Below, piece after piece: positions 14,314-22,976 of a DNA stretch of 49,617 nucleotides. Source of the DNA: Bacillota bacterium. Its GTDB lineage: Bacteria; Bacillota; Proteinivoracia; UBA4975; VEMY01. Numbering within the stretch: the first letter of the stretch is position 1; each line of letters begins with the position of its first letter. The notes under the pieces were generated by a model. It had not been told where the DNA came from. It saw only the letters and a list, made by a program, of their open reading frames with translations, and did not search any database. Where the stretch lies: NCBI GenBank assembly GCA_009711825.1, contig VEMY01000028.1, forward strand, positions 1 to 49,617, written 5' to 3'. A program made the position numbers and the translations under genes.

Positions 14314-15036
14314 ATGGCCAAAGATTTAATAACTGCTCAAGCACTTGCCGACACGCTTGACCTTTCGGTAGAAACAATTTGGCGGTACACCCGGACAAAG
14401 CGGATTCCCTATGTTGAATTGGGCAGCAGGCAATATCGCTATAATCTTGAGGCAGTGGTTGCCGCTTTGGCTGGCACTGCTGTTGGGGAAGAGTCAGGCG
14501 ATTATCGGACAACTCCCAGCAGGCCGGCGGCACAACAGGGAGGCAGGTATGAACTGCTTGCCGGCAAATCGGTTCTGACCCCGGCCCCGAGTATTCTACA
14601 CCAACGGGTAGCCCGGGAGTTGCAGTATTTGCTCATTACCTATTTTAGACAAATTGACCCCCAGGGCGAGGTTTTTAGCGCGCCTCTGGATGTGGCCCTG
14701 GCCGATGACACGATTGTATGCCCGGATATTATCTATGTTGCCGGCCCGCAACGGGACATACTTAAGGATACAAAAGTTGAGGGCGCTCCGACGTTGATAG
14801 CCGAAGTCATGTCCCGGGACAGCCGTCGTCGCGACCGGATTGACAAAATGGAGATTTACAAACAAGCGGAGGTTCAGCATTATTGGTTGCTGGACCCAAT
14901 CGAGAAAATCCTGGAGTGTTTTGTCTACGACAAAGGCTATTACAGCCGGCCGGCAGCGGGCATGGAAGCCGAAGTCGTGGAGCATCCCGATTTCGCGGGG
15001 CTAAACATTCCCCTGGCTAATCTCTGGTGGGAGTAA
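14314..15036 (+). CDS. HTH-Uma2 fusion: excisionase-like DNA-binding plus Uma2 nuclease-fold domain
   Basis: This 240-residue protein starts with an excisionase/MerR-like helix-turn-helix at residues 1-50 (TAQALADTLDLSVETIWRY...RIPYVELGSRQYRYNLEAV). A short linker leads to a Uma2 (DUF820) PD-(D/E)xK domain. Its motifs are PDIIYV (P137-D138), LIAEVMSRDSRRRDR (E164) and K178 before HYWLLDP. Most Uma2 proteins lack the DNA-binding head, so this one may target the nuclease fold to specific sequences. The ATG at 14314 is supported by CGGAGG. It is a single gene bounded by terminators at the start of the defence-rich region. The biological role of Uma2 proteins is not settled. Confidence 0.82.
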   Translation: MAKDLITAQALADTLDLSVETIWRYTRTKRIPYVELGSRQYRYNLEAVVAALAGTAVGEESGDYRTTPSRPAAQQGGRYELLAGKSVLTPAPSILHQRVARELQYLLITYFRQIDPQGEVFSAPLDVALADDTIVCPDIIYVAGPQRDILKDTKVEGAPTLIAEVMSRDSRRRDRIDKMEIYKQAEVQHYWLLDPIEKILECFVYDKGYYSRPAAGMEAEVVEHPDFAGLNIPLANLWWE

Positions 15037-15041
15037 ATCAA

Positions 15042-15076
15042 AAAGCCCGGACAGTTATAGTGTGTGTCCGGGCTTT
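15042..15076. terminator. Bidirectional intrinsic terminator
   Basis: AAAGCCCGGACA pairs with TGTCCGGGCTTT (12 bp). It separates the convergent Uma2-fusion gene and the Mrr-type gene. Confidence 0.85.
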
Positions 15077-15083
15077 ATTGCGC

Positions 15084-15674
15084 TTATGCTTGCTGAGGTT
15101 TTGCAGCGGCTTTATTTTTTGTCTCGGCCGCCTCCACAGTCTCTGTCCACATCTCCACTAATTCACAACCGTTAATCAGGCGGATATTCAAATCTGCTGC
15201 ATATTGTCTAGCGTTGGCTGTATAGTCAGAAGTCGTAACCACATAGCCACCCCTGGCCTTTTGCTTTAGCATCTGGGAGTGGATTATTGCAATCGGCTCG
15301 AAGCCAACCTTGTTATCTTCTTGATAACACTTAACCTGTCCCAAGTATAGTCCATCGGACTGATGCAGGCGCAGATCAACGCCATAGTCATTGCTAGCCA
15401 TTGTTACTTCTACAGAACAATTATAATACTGCTCAAGGACCCGGCCAACAAAACGTTCAAAATCCCAGGGGGTTTCTTCATCGTCATCACCATTGCCAAA
15501 ACGTCGGATTAATCCCTTGAGCAGAGTTATTTTCATGTCTTTATTGCAGCGGGTAAGCTGGGTGATGGTGGAATTTAGCAATGTGGTCTTCTGCCGATAC
15601 TCTTTTGCCCAGTAGATGCCGAATCCCAGAACTGCCAGCAAGGCCAAAAAGATTGCCGCTTCCACAAGCGTCAC
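15084..15674 (-). CDS. Membrane-anchored Mrr-type restriction endonuclease
   Basis: This 196-residue protein has one N-terminal membrane helix (residues 4-22) and a coiled linker. A C-terminal Mrr catalytic domain starts at WDFERFVGRVLE. The catalytic residues appear as D100 (in YGVDLRL) and Q113-V-K115 (in YLGQVKCY), the D...QxK form of PD-(D/E)xK seen in Mrr enzymes. Such nucleases cut methylated or foreign DNA; membrane anchoring suggests action on incoming DNA. The start is a GTG at 15674 with a weak TTGGA upstream, so the N-terminus is less certain. It lies downstream of the GDPD gene on the same strand. Confidence 0.8.
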   Translation of the reverse strand: MTLVEAAIFLALLAVLGFGIYWAKEYRQKTTLLNSTITQLTRCNKDMKITLLKGLIRRFGNGDDDEETPWDFERFVGRVLEQYYNCSVEVTMASNDYGVDLRLHQSDGLYLGQVKCYQEDNKVGFEPIAIIHSQMLKQKARGGYVVTTSDYTANARQYAADLNIRLINGCELVEMWTETVEAAETKNKAAAKPQQA

Positions 15675-15752
15675 TCCAATCTACTTTTTGACCTTCAGTA
15701 TTCCCAGCGAGGCTCCGGATATCCGGTTCAGGCCTGCTACAGTGGCTGAGTC

Positions 15753-16577
15753 TTATTTGCGTGGCGCTTCAAACCCCTCAAAAATCACATTGTCGAATAT
15801 TTGAATGTCCCGCTTGTAGCTCTCCATATCCTTGACAGTCCAGGTAAGCAGATATAGGCCTTTTTGCTTCAGGCGCTTTGCAAGCCACCCGGGCAGGGTG
15901 CCCGTTTCGTAGGCGACAAAAGAAGGTTCGCTGATCTTATTCAAAAGTAAGTAGCGTAAAACAAACTTCTTCCACCAGGCCAGGTCTTCGTTCTTAAAAT
16001 CGCTGGAAAGTTGTCCCCGAATATACTGGGGGGCATGTTTTTTTATGTACGCCAGCACAAACGGGTTAAAGGCCTGGATTGCAAAATCGCCTGTGTAATC
16101 CTGTAAATCATCGATTAGCGCCTGTTCCAACGGACCAACGGCGCCTTCATTTTTTACCTCAATCAATAGCGGTACTTTGCCATCAATGAGCGACAGTAGA
16201 TCTTTAAGCAGCGGAATTCCCTGATCGCCATCCAGCAGGCGCAAGCCCTCTAATTGATCCCAGGTAAGGTCCGCAGTGTTCATGTCTAAACCGATCATTC
16301 GTTTTAAATTATAGTCATGAAACACTATCACCCGTCCATCCGCCGAAAGCTGTACGTCAATTTCTATCCCGTAGCCCTTGTCAATCGCCCGGCGAAAGGC
16401 ATGTATAGAGTTTTCGGGAACATCCGCATCGTCAGTGTGCAGCCCTCGATGAGCGATGGGGACTTGCTTCAACCAGGCAGTTTTGTTCGATTGACGCACA
16501 TTTGGACCGGGATTGATATATATGCAGAGAGCGAGCGCCAGGAGCAATAAGACAAAGGGAACTAATATGTAGACCAA
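15753..16577 (-). CDS. Glycerophosphodiester phosphodiesterase with N-terminal membrane anchor
   Basis: This 274-residue protein has one N-terminal membrane helix and a GDPD TIM-barrel. The catalytic signature is clear: IAHRGLH, then PENSIHAF, GIEIDVQLSADG and VIVFHD. The family hydrolyses glycerophosphodiesters to glycerol-3-phosphate and an alcohol, in lipid turnover. I chose the TTG at 16577 because AAGGAGGT sits 6 bases upstream; the ATG options at 16613 and 16694 have no ribosome binding site, and the longer one overlaps the pseudogene upstream. The protein then starts just before the membrane helix. Length suits the bacterial membrane-linked subgroup. Confidence 0.87.
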   Translation of the reverse strand: MVYILVPFVLLLLALALCIYINPGPNVRQSNKTAWLKQVPIAHRGLHTDDADVPENSIHAFRRAIDKGYGIEIDVQLSADGRVIVFHDYNLKRMIGLDMNTADLTWDQLEGLRLLDGDQGIPLLKDLLSLIDGKVPLLIEVKNEGAVGPLEQALIDDLQDYTGDFAIQAFNPFVLAYIKKHAPQYIRGQLSSDFKNEDLAWWKKFVLRYLLLNKISEPSFVAYETGTLPGWLAKRLKQKGLYLLTWTVKDMESYKRDIQIFDNVIFEGFEAPRK

Positions 16578-16677
16578 ATCAGTACCTCCTTGGACAAGCT
16601 TATTACTAAGCATATGCCGAATACTCGCGCCGGTCAAGGCAAAGTGCGATAATGATGTCAAGCCTCTTTGTACGTAG

Positions 16678-17500
16678 TTATAGAAAATGGCCATTTTGTG
16701 GTGCGTTATTGATAATTACAGATGAACCCCCGGCGTAATTCGGCTTTACTTCTTTTAAAATCGTGGCAAAGCTGTCGAGATTATCATCAGGGATTTCAGC
16801 TATGCAAAGCCGGATACATTTAGCTGGGTCGACTCTAATAGTGCCCGGGACCCAATCCTCGGGAAAGCAATCCGCAGCCGACTGGACTATTATCCCCAGT
16901 TGCTTGAGTCTGTTGCTAAAGCTCTCAGCTTGTTGAGTGGGTAACTCCAGCCAGATGAAAATACCATGTTGAGGAACATGCCAGTTGAGGCCTGGGGGGC
17001 TTAGGGCCTGAAAAATTACCTGAGCCTTCTTTAGTTTAGTTGTATAGGCGCTTTTTATTTTACTGATATGTTTGGCATACAACCCGGACTTAATGAATAT
17101 GTCCAATGCTGCTTGGTGGAGGCCGGAAGTGTTAAGGTCGCTGAGGTGTTTAAGGTTGGTGACTTGCTCTTGTAAAGTATTATTGAGAACTGCTGCCCCA
17201 ATGCGCAATCCAGGCATAAACGTCTTCGAGAAGCTGCGGATGTAGGAGTTCTTTTGCTTGTGTCATAGTAATGGATTGGCAGTGACCCTTTCTTGGAGCC
17301 TAGGTCAGCCAGGTAGTCATCTTCGATGATCTGTATATTGTATTTGTTTGCCAGCCGAGCAATTGTCTGCTTGTCCTCTCGGAAAGGGTATAAGCTGTGG
17401 GATTTTGATGTCTGGGCATGACGTAAAATGCAAGAAACCGACCAGTGCTAAACAGAGATTCTAGTTCCCTGAAGCCGTATCCATGCTTAGTTCGTTCATG
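16678..17500 (-). pseudogene. Frameshifted MocR/aminotransferase-type gene
   Basis: On the minus strand an aminotransferase-like sequence can be read across three frames. The first segment is GFRELESLF...YVMPRHQNPTAYTLSE (about 17490-17380). The second is QTIARLANKYNIQIIEDDYLADLGS (about 17370-17240). The third is the open segment 17217-16678, starting in the PLP-lysine motif region (SFSKTFMPGLRIG). The order matches a class I/II aminotransferase domain as found in MocR/PdxR-type GntR regulators. At least two frameshifts break it and the N-terminal winged-helix part is missing. The upstream end abuts an IS256-type element at 17516. It is non-functional. Confidence 0.78.
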
Positions 17501-17515
17501 AGAGCGTAATAAAGA

Positions 17516-17772
17516 TTGTGTAAATGGGTATAACTACCAACTAAAGGAGTTGACCATTTATGCAAAAAGCCGAGAACAAAACCATCAAAGAATTAGCCCG
17601 TGAATGTGAAACTGTCGATGATGTCCATAACATGCTCAAAGACCTCTTTAAAGACACCCTACAGCAGATATTCGAGGGCGCTCGGGTTGCTCTCCAGCAT
17701 TGCCCTATCTGCCAGAAGGTAAGAGCCGATACTAGTCTAAACAAATCACTAGCGAATAAACCATTTACACAA
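17516..17772 (+). mobile_element. Internally deleted IS256-family element
   Basis: The 257-bp stretch is bounded by a perfect 12-bp inverted repeat, TTGTGTAAATGG (17516-17527) and CCATTTACACAA (17761-17772). Inside, an ORF from 17560 to 17778 begins with about 39 residues typical of the IS256 transposase N-terminus (KELARECETVDDVHNMLKDL, then FKDTLQQIFE). It then runs into unrelated sequence and stops. Most of the transposase is gone, so the element can move only if a full copy acts in trans. No clear target-site duplication is visible. It lies at the broken end of the MocR pseudogene. Confidence 0.75.
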
Positions 17773-17778
17773 AAGTAA

Positions 17779-17919
17779 TTACACTCCTTGCCCGACAATC
17801 TTGAGCGTGCATTTTATCGACACAACAGTTTGCTGAGTGAGGCTGTCATAGAATATGCGCACACTATAGTAAAACTCTGTGATATGATGATTGAGTCAAA
17901 TGTACAGCACTGGAGGTAA
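17779..17919 (+). other. Short unassigned open frame
   Basis: A frame without ATG stays open from 17779 to a TAA at about 17917 and encodes about 46 residues ending SNVQHWR. The composition is protein-like (LERAFYRHNSLLSEAVIEYA), but no start codon or ribosome binding site supports it. It may be the C-terminal relic of a gene cut by the adjacent IS element. The downstream gene's ribosome binding site (TGGAGG) overlaps its end. Confidence 0.3.
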
Positions 17920-17924
17920 AATAC

Positions 17925-19211
17925 ATGCCTGATGCCCATATTCTTATCGTCAATCCCCGGGATTTAAAAGTACTTCTGCTTAAACAACAAGTACACTGGA
18001 CTCTTCCTGTTTTTCCTGGCAATGAACGCCACTCCGAGGTGAACGGAATCACCCAGGCTATCCGAAAACAGCTGGGATTACGGGTTCATCTATTGCACTG
18101 TATTCAGGACCACCTCCGGGTTTACGCAGCCGAGAACCTCAGTGCAAATATTACTCCCCTTAACGGGCGCTGGTTTAGCAAAGAGGAACTGGGGAGCCTA
18201 GACTCGGAGCATTCTAAATTACTCGCAAAACATTCAATCGGCAAACTGTTGCCGATTACTCCACCTTGGGCCCGAATCGGTTGGTTTGAGAAGGCGGAAA
18301 AGTGGATACTGGAGAAGCTTGAAAAGAAGGGAACGCCAGCAACAGGGCCGATTGAGCACGTCAAAGTCTGGGGCCTGTCTTGCATACTGAGGGTTCCCAC
18401 TGACCAGGGCTGGGCCTGGTTTAAAGCTGTGCCCCCGGTCTTTTCCCGGGAGCCTGGGCTGGTCAGGCACTTGAACAAGAGATACCCGGGCTCAGTTCCC
18501 CGGGTTATATCCACCAACAGCGGTAAGGGTTGGCTGCTTACTAGGGATTTTGGTGGACGTGCGCTATGTGATTTTACCGATCCGGCTTACTGGGCCACTG
18601 TGCTCAAGTCCTATGCCCAGCTCCAGCAAGAGGAGGTCCCCTATGCTAAGCAGTTGGCTATTGACTTAGTCATTAGAGGCGGCTTGGATCGCCTGGAGAG
18701 TTGGGCTAGTTTACTGACTGAGTCATCAAATATGGCCACCCAGGGACTTATACCCGAAACAGCTGCAAAAGAATGGGGCAGGATTGTACCGGCGATTAAG
18801 CAGAAGTGTCGGCAACTTGCAGCATACAAAATCCCCGAAACCCTGGAGCACGGCGACCTGTATTGCGGCAACATAAACATCAATGATGACGGAGTGGTTT
18901 TCTTCGACTGGACCGACGGCTCTATTTCCCACCCCTTCTTCAGTCTGGATCCCTTCCTAAATGAATGTGAGTTCTCAGAAACAGACAAGGAGCACATAGT
19001 CTCTAGTTACTTGAAAAGCTGGGCCACGTACTTGGGCAGGGATATAGAGGATATTACAGCCGCTTGGGAATTGGCAAAACCTCTAGCCCTAGTCCATCAA
19101 ACTGTAATCTACTTTAGAATTAAGAGATCCTTGCAGCCCGAGGGCCGGTGGCAGATAGGAAACAGTCCAGAAAACTTGCTCCGCAAAACTATCGATGCCT
19201 TCAAAGATTGA
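17925..19211 (+). CDS. Nudix-like N-terminal domain fused to an APH-type kinase
   Basis: In this 428-residue protein the first ~110 residues resemble a Nudix fold (ILIVNPRDLKVLLLKQQVHWTLPVFPG... and a WFSKEEL segment). The canonical GX5EX7REUXEEXGU box is degenerate, so hydrolase activity is doubtful. Residues ~150-428 form an APH-type kinase with HGDLYCGNI (H309, D311) and FFDWTDG. The ATG at 17925 follows TGGAGG. The pairing suggests a small-molecule kinase with a regulatory or substrate-binding head. It is a single gene between decayed sequences. The substrate is unknown and resistance is not implied. Confidence 0.75.
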   Translation: MPDAHILIVNPRDLKVLLLKQQVHWTLPVFPGNERHSEVNGITQAIRKQLGLRVHLLHCIQDHLRVYAAENLSANITPLNGRWFSKEELGSLDSEHSKLLAKHSIGKLLPITPPWARIGWFEKAEKWILEKLEKKGTPATGPIEHVKVWGLSCILRVPTDQGWAWFKAVPPVFSREPGLVRHLNKRYPGSVPRVISTNSGKGWLLTRDFGGRALCDFTDPAYWATVLKSYAQLQQEEVPYAKQLAIDLVIRGGLDRLESWASLLTESSNMATQGLIPETAAKEWGRIVPAIKQKCRQLAAYKIPETLEHGDLYCGNININDDGVVFFDWTDGSISHPFFSLDPFLNECEFSETDKEHIVSSYLKSWATYLGRDIEDITAAWELAKPLALVHQTVIYFRIKRSLQPEGRWQIGNSPENLLRKTIDAFKD

Positions 19212-19328
19212 AGAAAACCATAACTTTTCGCAGGAGTCAGTTATTAAACGTCGAATAGTTTAACATCTAATCTCGTGAGCCTGTTTTGTGCTTGCGGGGT
19301 TATTTTTGTAAGAACGTAAGGGAGTCAA

Positions 19329-19814
19329 ATGTTAACTGTTTTAACATGGAATATGGACCACTGGAAGCGGAAACATGAACAGAGGCGAGAGGCCTGGGAA
19401 TACCTGACTGAAGTTATTCGATCGGATATTGCTTTGCTTCAGGAATGTGTGCCTCCTGACAACCTGCCAGGCTACCATGTAATTTACCGAGAAATAGGCG
19501 GCTCAAGGAAATGGGGCTCAGCAATACTTACCCGTTTTCCTGCAGAGGAAGTAGAATTTGACAACAGTCACCCGGGGGCTGTGGTAGCGGCTGAAGTCAC
19601 ATTGCCAGGCAGAAAGAATTTAACGGTTATCAGTTTGTACGGTGTGATGTCCAGACTCATCGTCATTCAAAAAGCGACTTCCCCTGGCAGGACGACTACA
19701 TCCATGTCAGCAAGAAACTGGCTGGAAAGCTGGTAGCCTGTGAGGTTCTTGTGGATGGAAACTGTCAGAATCTTAAGTGACCATAACCCTGTTGTAACCC
19801 GGTTTGAATTGTAA
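19329..19814 (+). pseudogene. Broken endonuclease/exonuclease/phosphatase-family gene
   Basis: The start at 19329 (GGGAG upstream) gives a good N-terminal half: VLTWNMDHW, SDIALLQECVPP and WGSAILTRFP, all conserved EEP motifs including the metal-binding asparagine and glutamate. After about 19650 the frame leaves the family pattern and stops at 19736. The other frames hold the end of the fold: DDYIHVSKKLAGKLVACEVL, and SDHNPVVTRFEL ending at 19814, the last being the catalytic D-H motif. About 60-80 residues of the middle are missing and at least two frameshifts are needed. It is a non-functional remnant. Confidence 0.8.
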
Positions 19815-19855
19815 AGCCGGCATCATGTGAGAAAATTAAGTGGAGGTGTTTTGAG

Positions 19856-20824
19856 GTGTGCAGGTATTTTAAAATTGTCACCTTGGGTGGTGACAAATAC
19901 TCGTCTTATTTAAAAGAGGAAATTGAACAAAAGGGAAGGGTCCATTTTGGCTGGGGGTGGCATGATCTAAGGCAACTGAAAAACTCCCAAAAGCTCAATG
20001 ACAGCGAGAAAGTTGTTTGGCGCTACTCCAAATTTATGTTAGAGAGGCTAAACAAAGGAGATCGCTTAGTTGTACAGTTTGAACGACCTCTAAGGAAGTT
20101 TATGATCGTCGAGGTTTCAGGTGAGTATGGCTACAATGATCCCCCAGGCGATGATTTTAATCATTTCAGACCATGTAGAACACTTACACCGTTAATTGAC
20201 ATTGACTCAGCCGTTGTGTCTCGCGCTCTTAGGCATGATTTATCAAAACGTGGGCATTATTACCAGATTTACAGTGAGGACACAATCCAGGAGCTGGATG
20301 AGTTAATCAAGGAAGAGAAGTGGAATGCTCCTCAGTACTCAGAGAAAAGAACGGTTGAAGCCGAGTGGGCAGATACCATAGAAACTGTAGTTCCGAGTAC
20401 ATTTGAGATAATAGGGCGTAAATGGAAGGCTACAAGCTTCGAGCAATTTGTGGCGAGGCTAGTAGAAAATATTCCCGGAATTGAGGTTTCACGTGCTGGC
20501 GATTCGCGAAAAGGGTGGGACATGCTAATACGTATTTTCGATCCACTCTCTGGAGAGATTATGTTTGATGAAGTGCCAGTGCAATGTAAAAACCATATTG
20601 GTATTGTGAATACTGAGCGACCTATCGAAGATTTGAAGAGATGCATAGAAAACTCTGGCAAAAGCATTGCATACCTATTCATTCTTGGGGATTTGCCAGA
20701 TCAGTTTACCTACAAAATAAATAATCTTCAACAGGCACTGACATCAAGGCTTAATCAGGAAATAAAGTTAGTTGTAGTTGACCAAGAACAGATAGCCAAA
20801 CTATTTATGCGATACTGGCAATAA
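19856..20824 (+). CDS. Probable type IV-like restriction nuclease: PUA-like sensor plus Mrr-type domain
   Basis: In this 322-residue protein residues 1-150 resemble a PUA/EVE-like base-sensing fold: GRVHFGWGWHDLRQL, then FMLERLNKGDRLVVQFERP. The C-terminal domain starts at TSFEQFVARLVENIPGIEV and has Mrr-type catalytic residues D222 (GWDMLIRI) and Q243-C-K245 (VPVQCKNHIG). A sensor plus nuclease architecture is typical of modification-dependent restriction enzymes. Translation starts at the GTG at 19856 behind GGAGGTG. It lies directly upstream of the type I RM genes but has its own terminator. The N-terminal domain assignment is tentative. Confidence 0.75.
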   Translation: MCRYFKIVTLGGDKYSSYLKEEIEQKGRVHFGWGWHDLRQLKNSQKLNDSEKVVWRYSKFMLERLNKGDRLVVQFERPLRKFMIVEVSGEYGYNDPPGDDFNHFRPCRTLTPLIDIDSAVVSRALRHDLSKRGHYYQIYSEDTIQELDELIKEEKWNAPQYSEKRTVEAEWADTIETVVPSTFEIIGRKWKATSFEQFVARLVENIPGIEVSRAGDSRKGWDMLIRIFDPLSGEIMFDEVPVQCKNHIGIVNTERPIEDLKRCIENSGKSIAYLFILGDLPDQFTYKINNLQQALTSRLNQEIKLVVVDQEQIAKLFMRYWQ

Positions 20825-20838
20825 GATGGATTTGATAA

Positions 20839-20867
20839 GCCCTGCATCCCTGCAGGGCACTTTTTTG
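20839..20867 (+). terminator. Intrinsic terminator
   Basis: GCCCTGCA pairs with TGCAGGGC around TCCC, followed by ACTTTTTT. Confidence 0.85.
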
Positions 20868-20948
20868 GCTAGGTCGACCTGCAGGATTGACGCGCATTGT
20901 CGTAGAATCATGTTAAGATAGCTCAGTATTGTGACGGAGGGGAAGAGT

Positions 20949-22976
20949 ATGAACAATTTCAATGACAAGGTAAACTTTATCTGGACCATAGCGGAACTGC
21001 TAAGAGGACCATACAAGAAAGAGCAGTATGGCGATGTAGTACTGCCAATGGCGGTTCTCCGGCGTTTTGATTGTGTCTTGGAAGATACAAAGGAAGATGT
21101 TTTAAAGCGGTATGAGGCATTGAAAAAGACCAATCTGCAAAATATTGACCCTGTCCTCAACAGTGTGTCAAAGCAGCAGTTTAACAATACAAGCCCCTAC
21201 GATTTCCAAAAGCTTCTTGCAGAGCCAGATAACATTGCCAGTAACCTGAGGAATTACATAAATGGTTTCTCAAAGAATGCTCGGGAGATTATTGAGCATT
21301 TTGACTTCGATAAGCACATCACTAAGCTTGATGATAACGACTTGTTGTATCTTATCGTATCTAGATTCGCAGAGATTGATCTTCATCCTGAAGTGGTCAG
21401 CAACCTGGAAATGGGTTATGTATTCGAGGAGCTTATCCGTAGGTTCTCGGAACATGGTGAAGCAGGTGACCACTATACCCCCAGGGAAGTTATTAAGTTA
21501 ATGGTCAATATTCTCTTGAATGGAGCAAATGAGGATTTAACCATGCCTGGTAAGGTTACTACGGTCTATGACTGTGCCGCAGGTACTGGCGGCATGTTGA
21601 GTGTTGCAGAGCAATACCTTCGGGAGCTTAATCCTGATATCCAGGTTGAGGTATTTGGCCAGGAGCTAAACCCTCAGTCTTATGCTATCTGTAAGGCTGA
21701 TATGATGATAAAAGACCACAACGCCAATAATATTGTTCTTGGCGATTCATTTACGAAAGATGGCCACGCAGATGAGAAGTTCCGTTATATGCTGGTCAAC
21801 CCTCCATTTGGTGTGGAGTGGAAGAAGGCCCAGAAGTTTATTAAAGAAGAGCATGAGACCAAGGGTTATAACGGCCGGTTTGGGGCAGGCTTACCCCGGG
21901 TATCTGATGGCTCTTTGCTATTCCTGCAGCATCTTATTTCTAAGATGAAGGAAGATGAGCAGGGGAGCCGTATCGGTATCATTTTTAACGGCAGCCCTCT
22001 TTTTACTGGTGATGCTGGATCCGGTGAATCTGAGATCCGTCGTTGGATAATCGAAAATGATATGCTGGAAGGCATTATCGCCTTACCAGACCAGTTGTTT
22101 TACAACACTGGTATTTCAACCTATGTCTGGATAGTAACCAACCGAAAAAACAATGATCCCAAGAATGGACCGATCCGCACAGGCAGAGTTCAATTGGTTA
22201 ATGCCGTAGAATATTATCAAAAGATGCGCAAGAGCCTTGGGCATAAGCGCCATGAAATCTCTGAAGAGCAGATTAACGAAATATCTCGGATTTATGCAGA
22301 GTTTAAAGATGTCGAGAACTGTAAGATTTTTGATAATGATGATTTTGGCTTCCACAAGGTTGTTGTTGAAAGGCCTCTCAGGTTAAATTTCCAAGTAACC
22401 GAGGAACGAATAGAAAGAGTAAAAGCGGAACGTGCATTTGAAAACTTAGCTGCTTCTAGAAAGAAAGGTCAAGCTGGGCAACAAGAGATTGAAGAAGGAC
22501 AACAATTTCAGGAACAGATTCTTAACGTCTTATATTCTATGGATAGTTCAGTGGTATACAAAAATAGGGACGAGTTTACTAAGGTGTTGAAGAAAGCGTT
22601 TAAATCTGAGGAAGTAGTTTTATCTGCTCCTGTGCTAAAAGCAATCTTAAGTGCTCTGTCCGAGCGAGACGAGACCGCTGACATTTGCACTGATTCAAAA
22701 GGAAACCCTGAGCCAGATACTGAACTCAGGGATACTGAGAATGTCCCACTTAAGGAAGATATTCAGGAATACTTCAAAAGGGAAGTAAAGCCACATGTTC
22801 CTGACGCTTGGATTGATGAGTCTAAGACTAAGGTGGGCTACGAGATACCATTGACCAGGCATTTTTATAAGTATGAACCCCTTAGACCTTCAGAGGAAAT
22901 CATGGGTGAGATTAAGGAACTCGAAAAAGACATCCTGGCTAAAATCAGGAAGGTGATGGGCAATGGCGAAATATAA
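20949..22976 (+). CDS. hsdM: Type I restriction-modification system, modification subunit HsdM
   Basis: This 675-residue N6-adenine methyltransferase has an N-terminal HsdM helical domain (FIWTIAELLRGPYKKEQYGDV). The SAM-binding motif DCAAGTGGM is at D208, and the catalytic NPPF motif is at residues 284-287. The C-terminal extension (about 480-675) is helical and probably contacts HsdS. The ATG at 20949 follows GGAGGGG. It overlaps hsdS by 14 bases, and hsdR follows, so all three subunits of a type I system are present. With HsdS it methylates the recognition site; all three together cut unmodified DNA. Confidence 0.95.
   Translation: MNNFNDKVNFIWTIAELLRGPYKKEQYGDVVLPMAVLRRFDCVLEDTKEDVLKRYEALKKTNLQNIDPVLNSVSKQQFNNTSPYDFQKLLAEPDNIASNLRNYINGFSKNAREIIEHFDFDKHITKLDDNDLLYLIVSRFAEIDLHPEVVSNLEMGYVFEELIRRFSEHGEAGDHYTPREVIKLMVNILLNGANEDLTMPGKVTTVYDCAAGTGGMLSVAEQYLRELNPDIQVEVFGQELNPQSYAICKADMMIKDHNANNIVLGDSFTKDGHADEKFRYMLVNPPFGVEWKKAQKFIKEEHETKGYNGRFGAGLPRVSDGSLLFLQHLISKMKEDEQGSRIGIIFNGSPLFTGDAGSGESEIRRWIIENDMLEGIIALPDQLFYNTGISTYVWIVTNRKNNDPKNGPIRTGRVQLVNAVEYYQKMRKSLGHKRHEISEEQINEISRIYAEFKDVENCKIFDNDDFGFHKVVVERPLRLNFQVTEERIERVKAERAFENLAASRKKGQAGQQEIEEGQQFQEQILNVLYSMDSSVVYKNRDEFTKVLKKAFKSEEVVLSAPVLKAILSALSERDETADICTDSKGNPEPDTELRDTENVPLKEDIQEYFKREVKPHVPDAWIDESKTKVGYEIPLTRHFYKYEPLRPSEEIMGEIKELEKDILAKIRKVMGNGEI

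Noticed and set aside
17779-17919. Spo0E-like phosphatase
   Set aside because: The length is similar but the SQELD motif is missing and there is no start codon.
17864-18052. Minus-strand continuation of the MocR pseudogene beyond the IS element
   Set aside because: No aminotransferase or winged-helix sequence could be read on that side.
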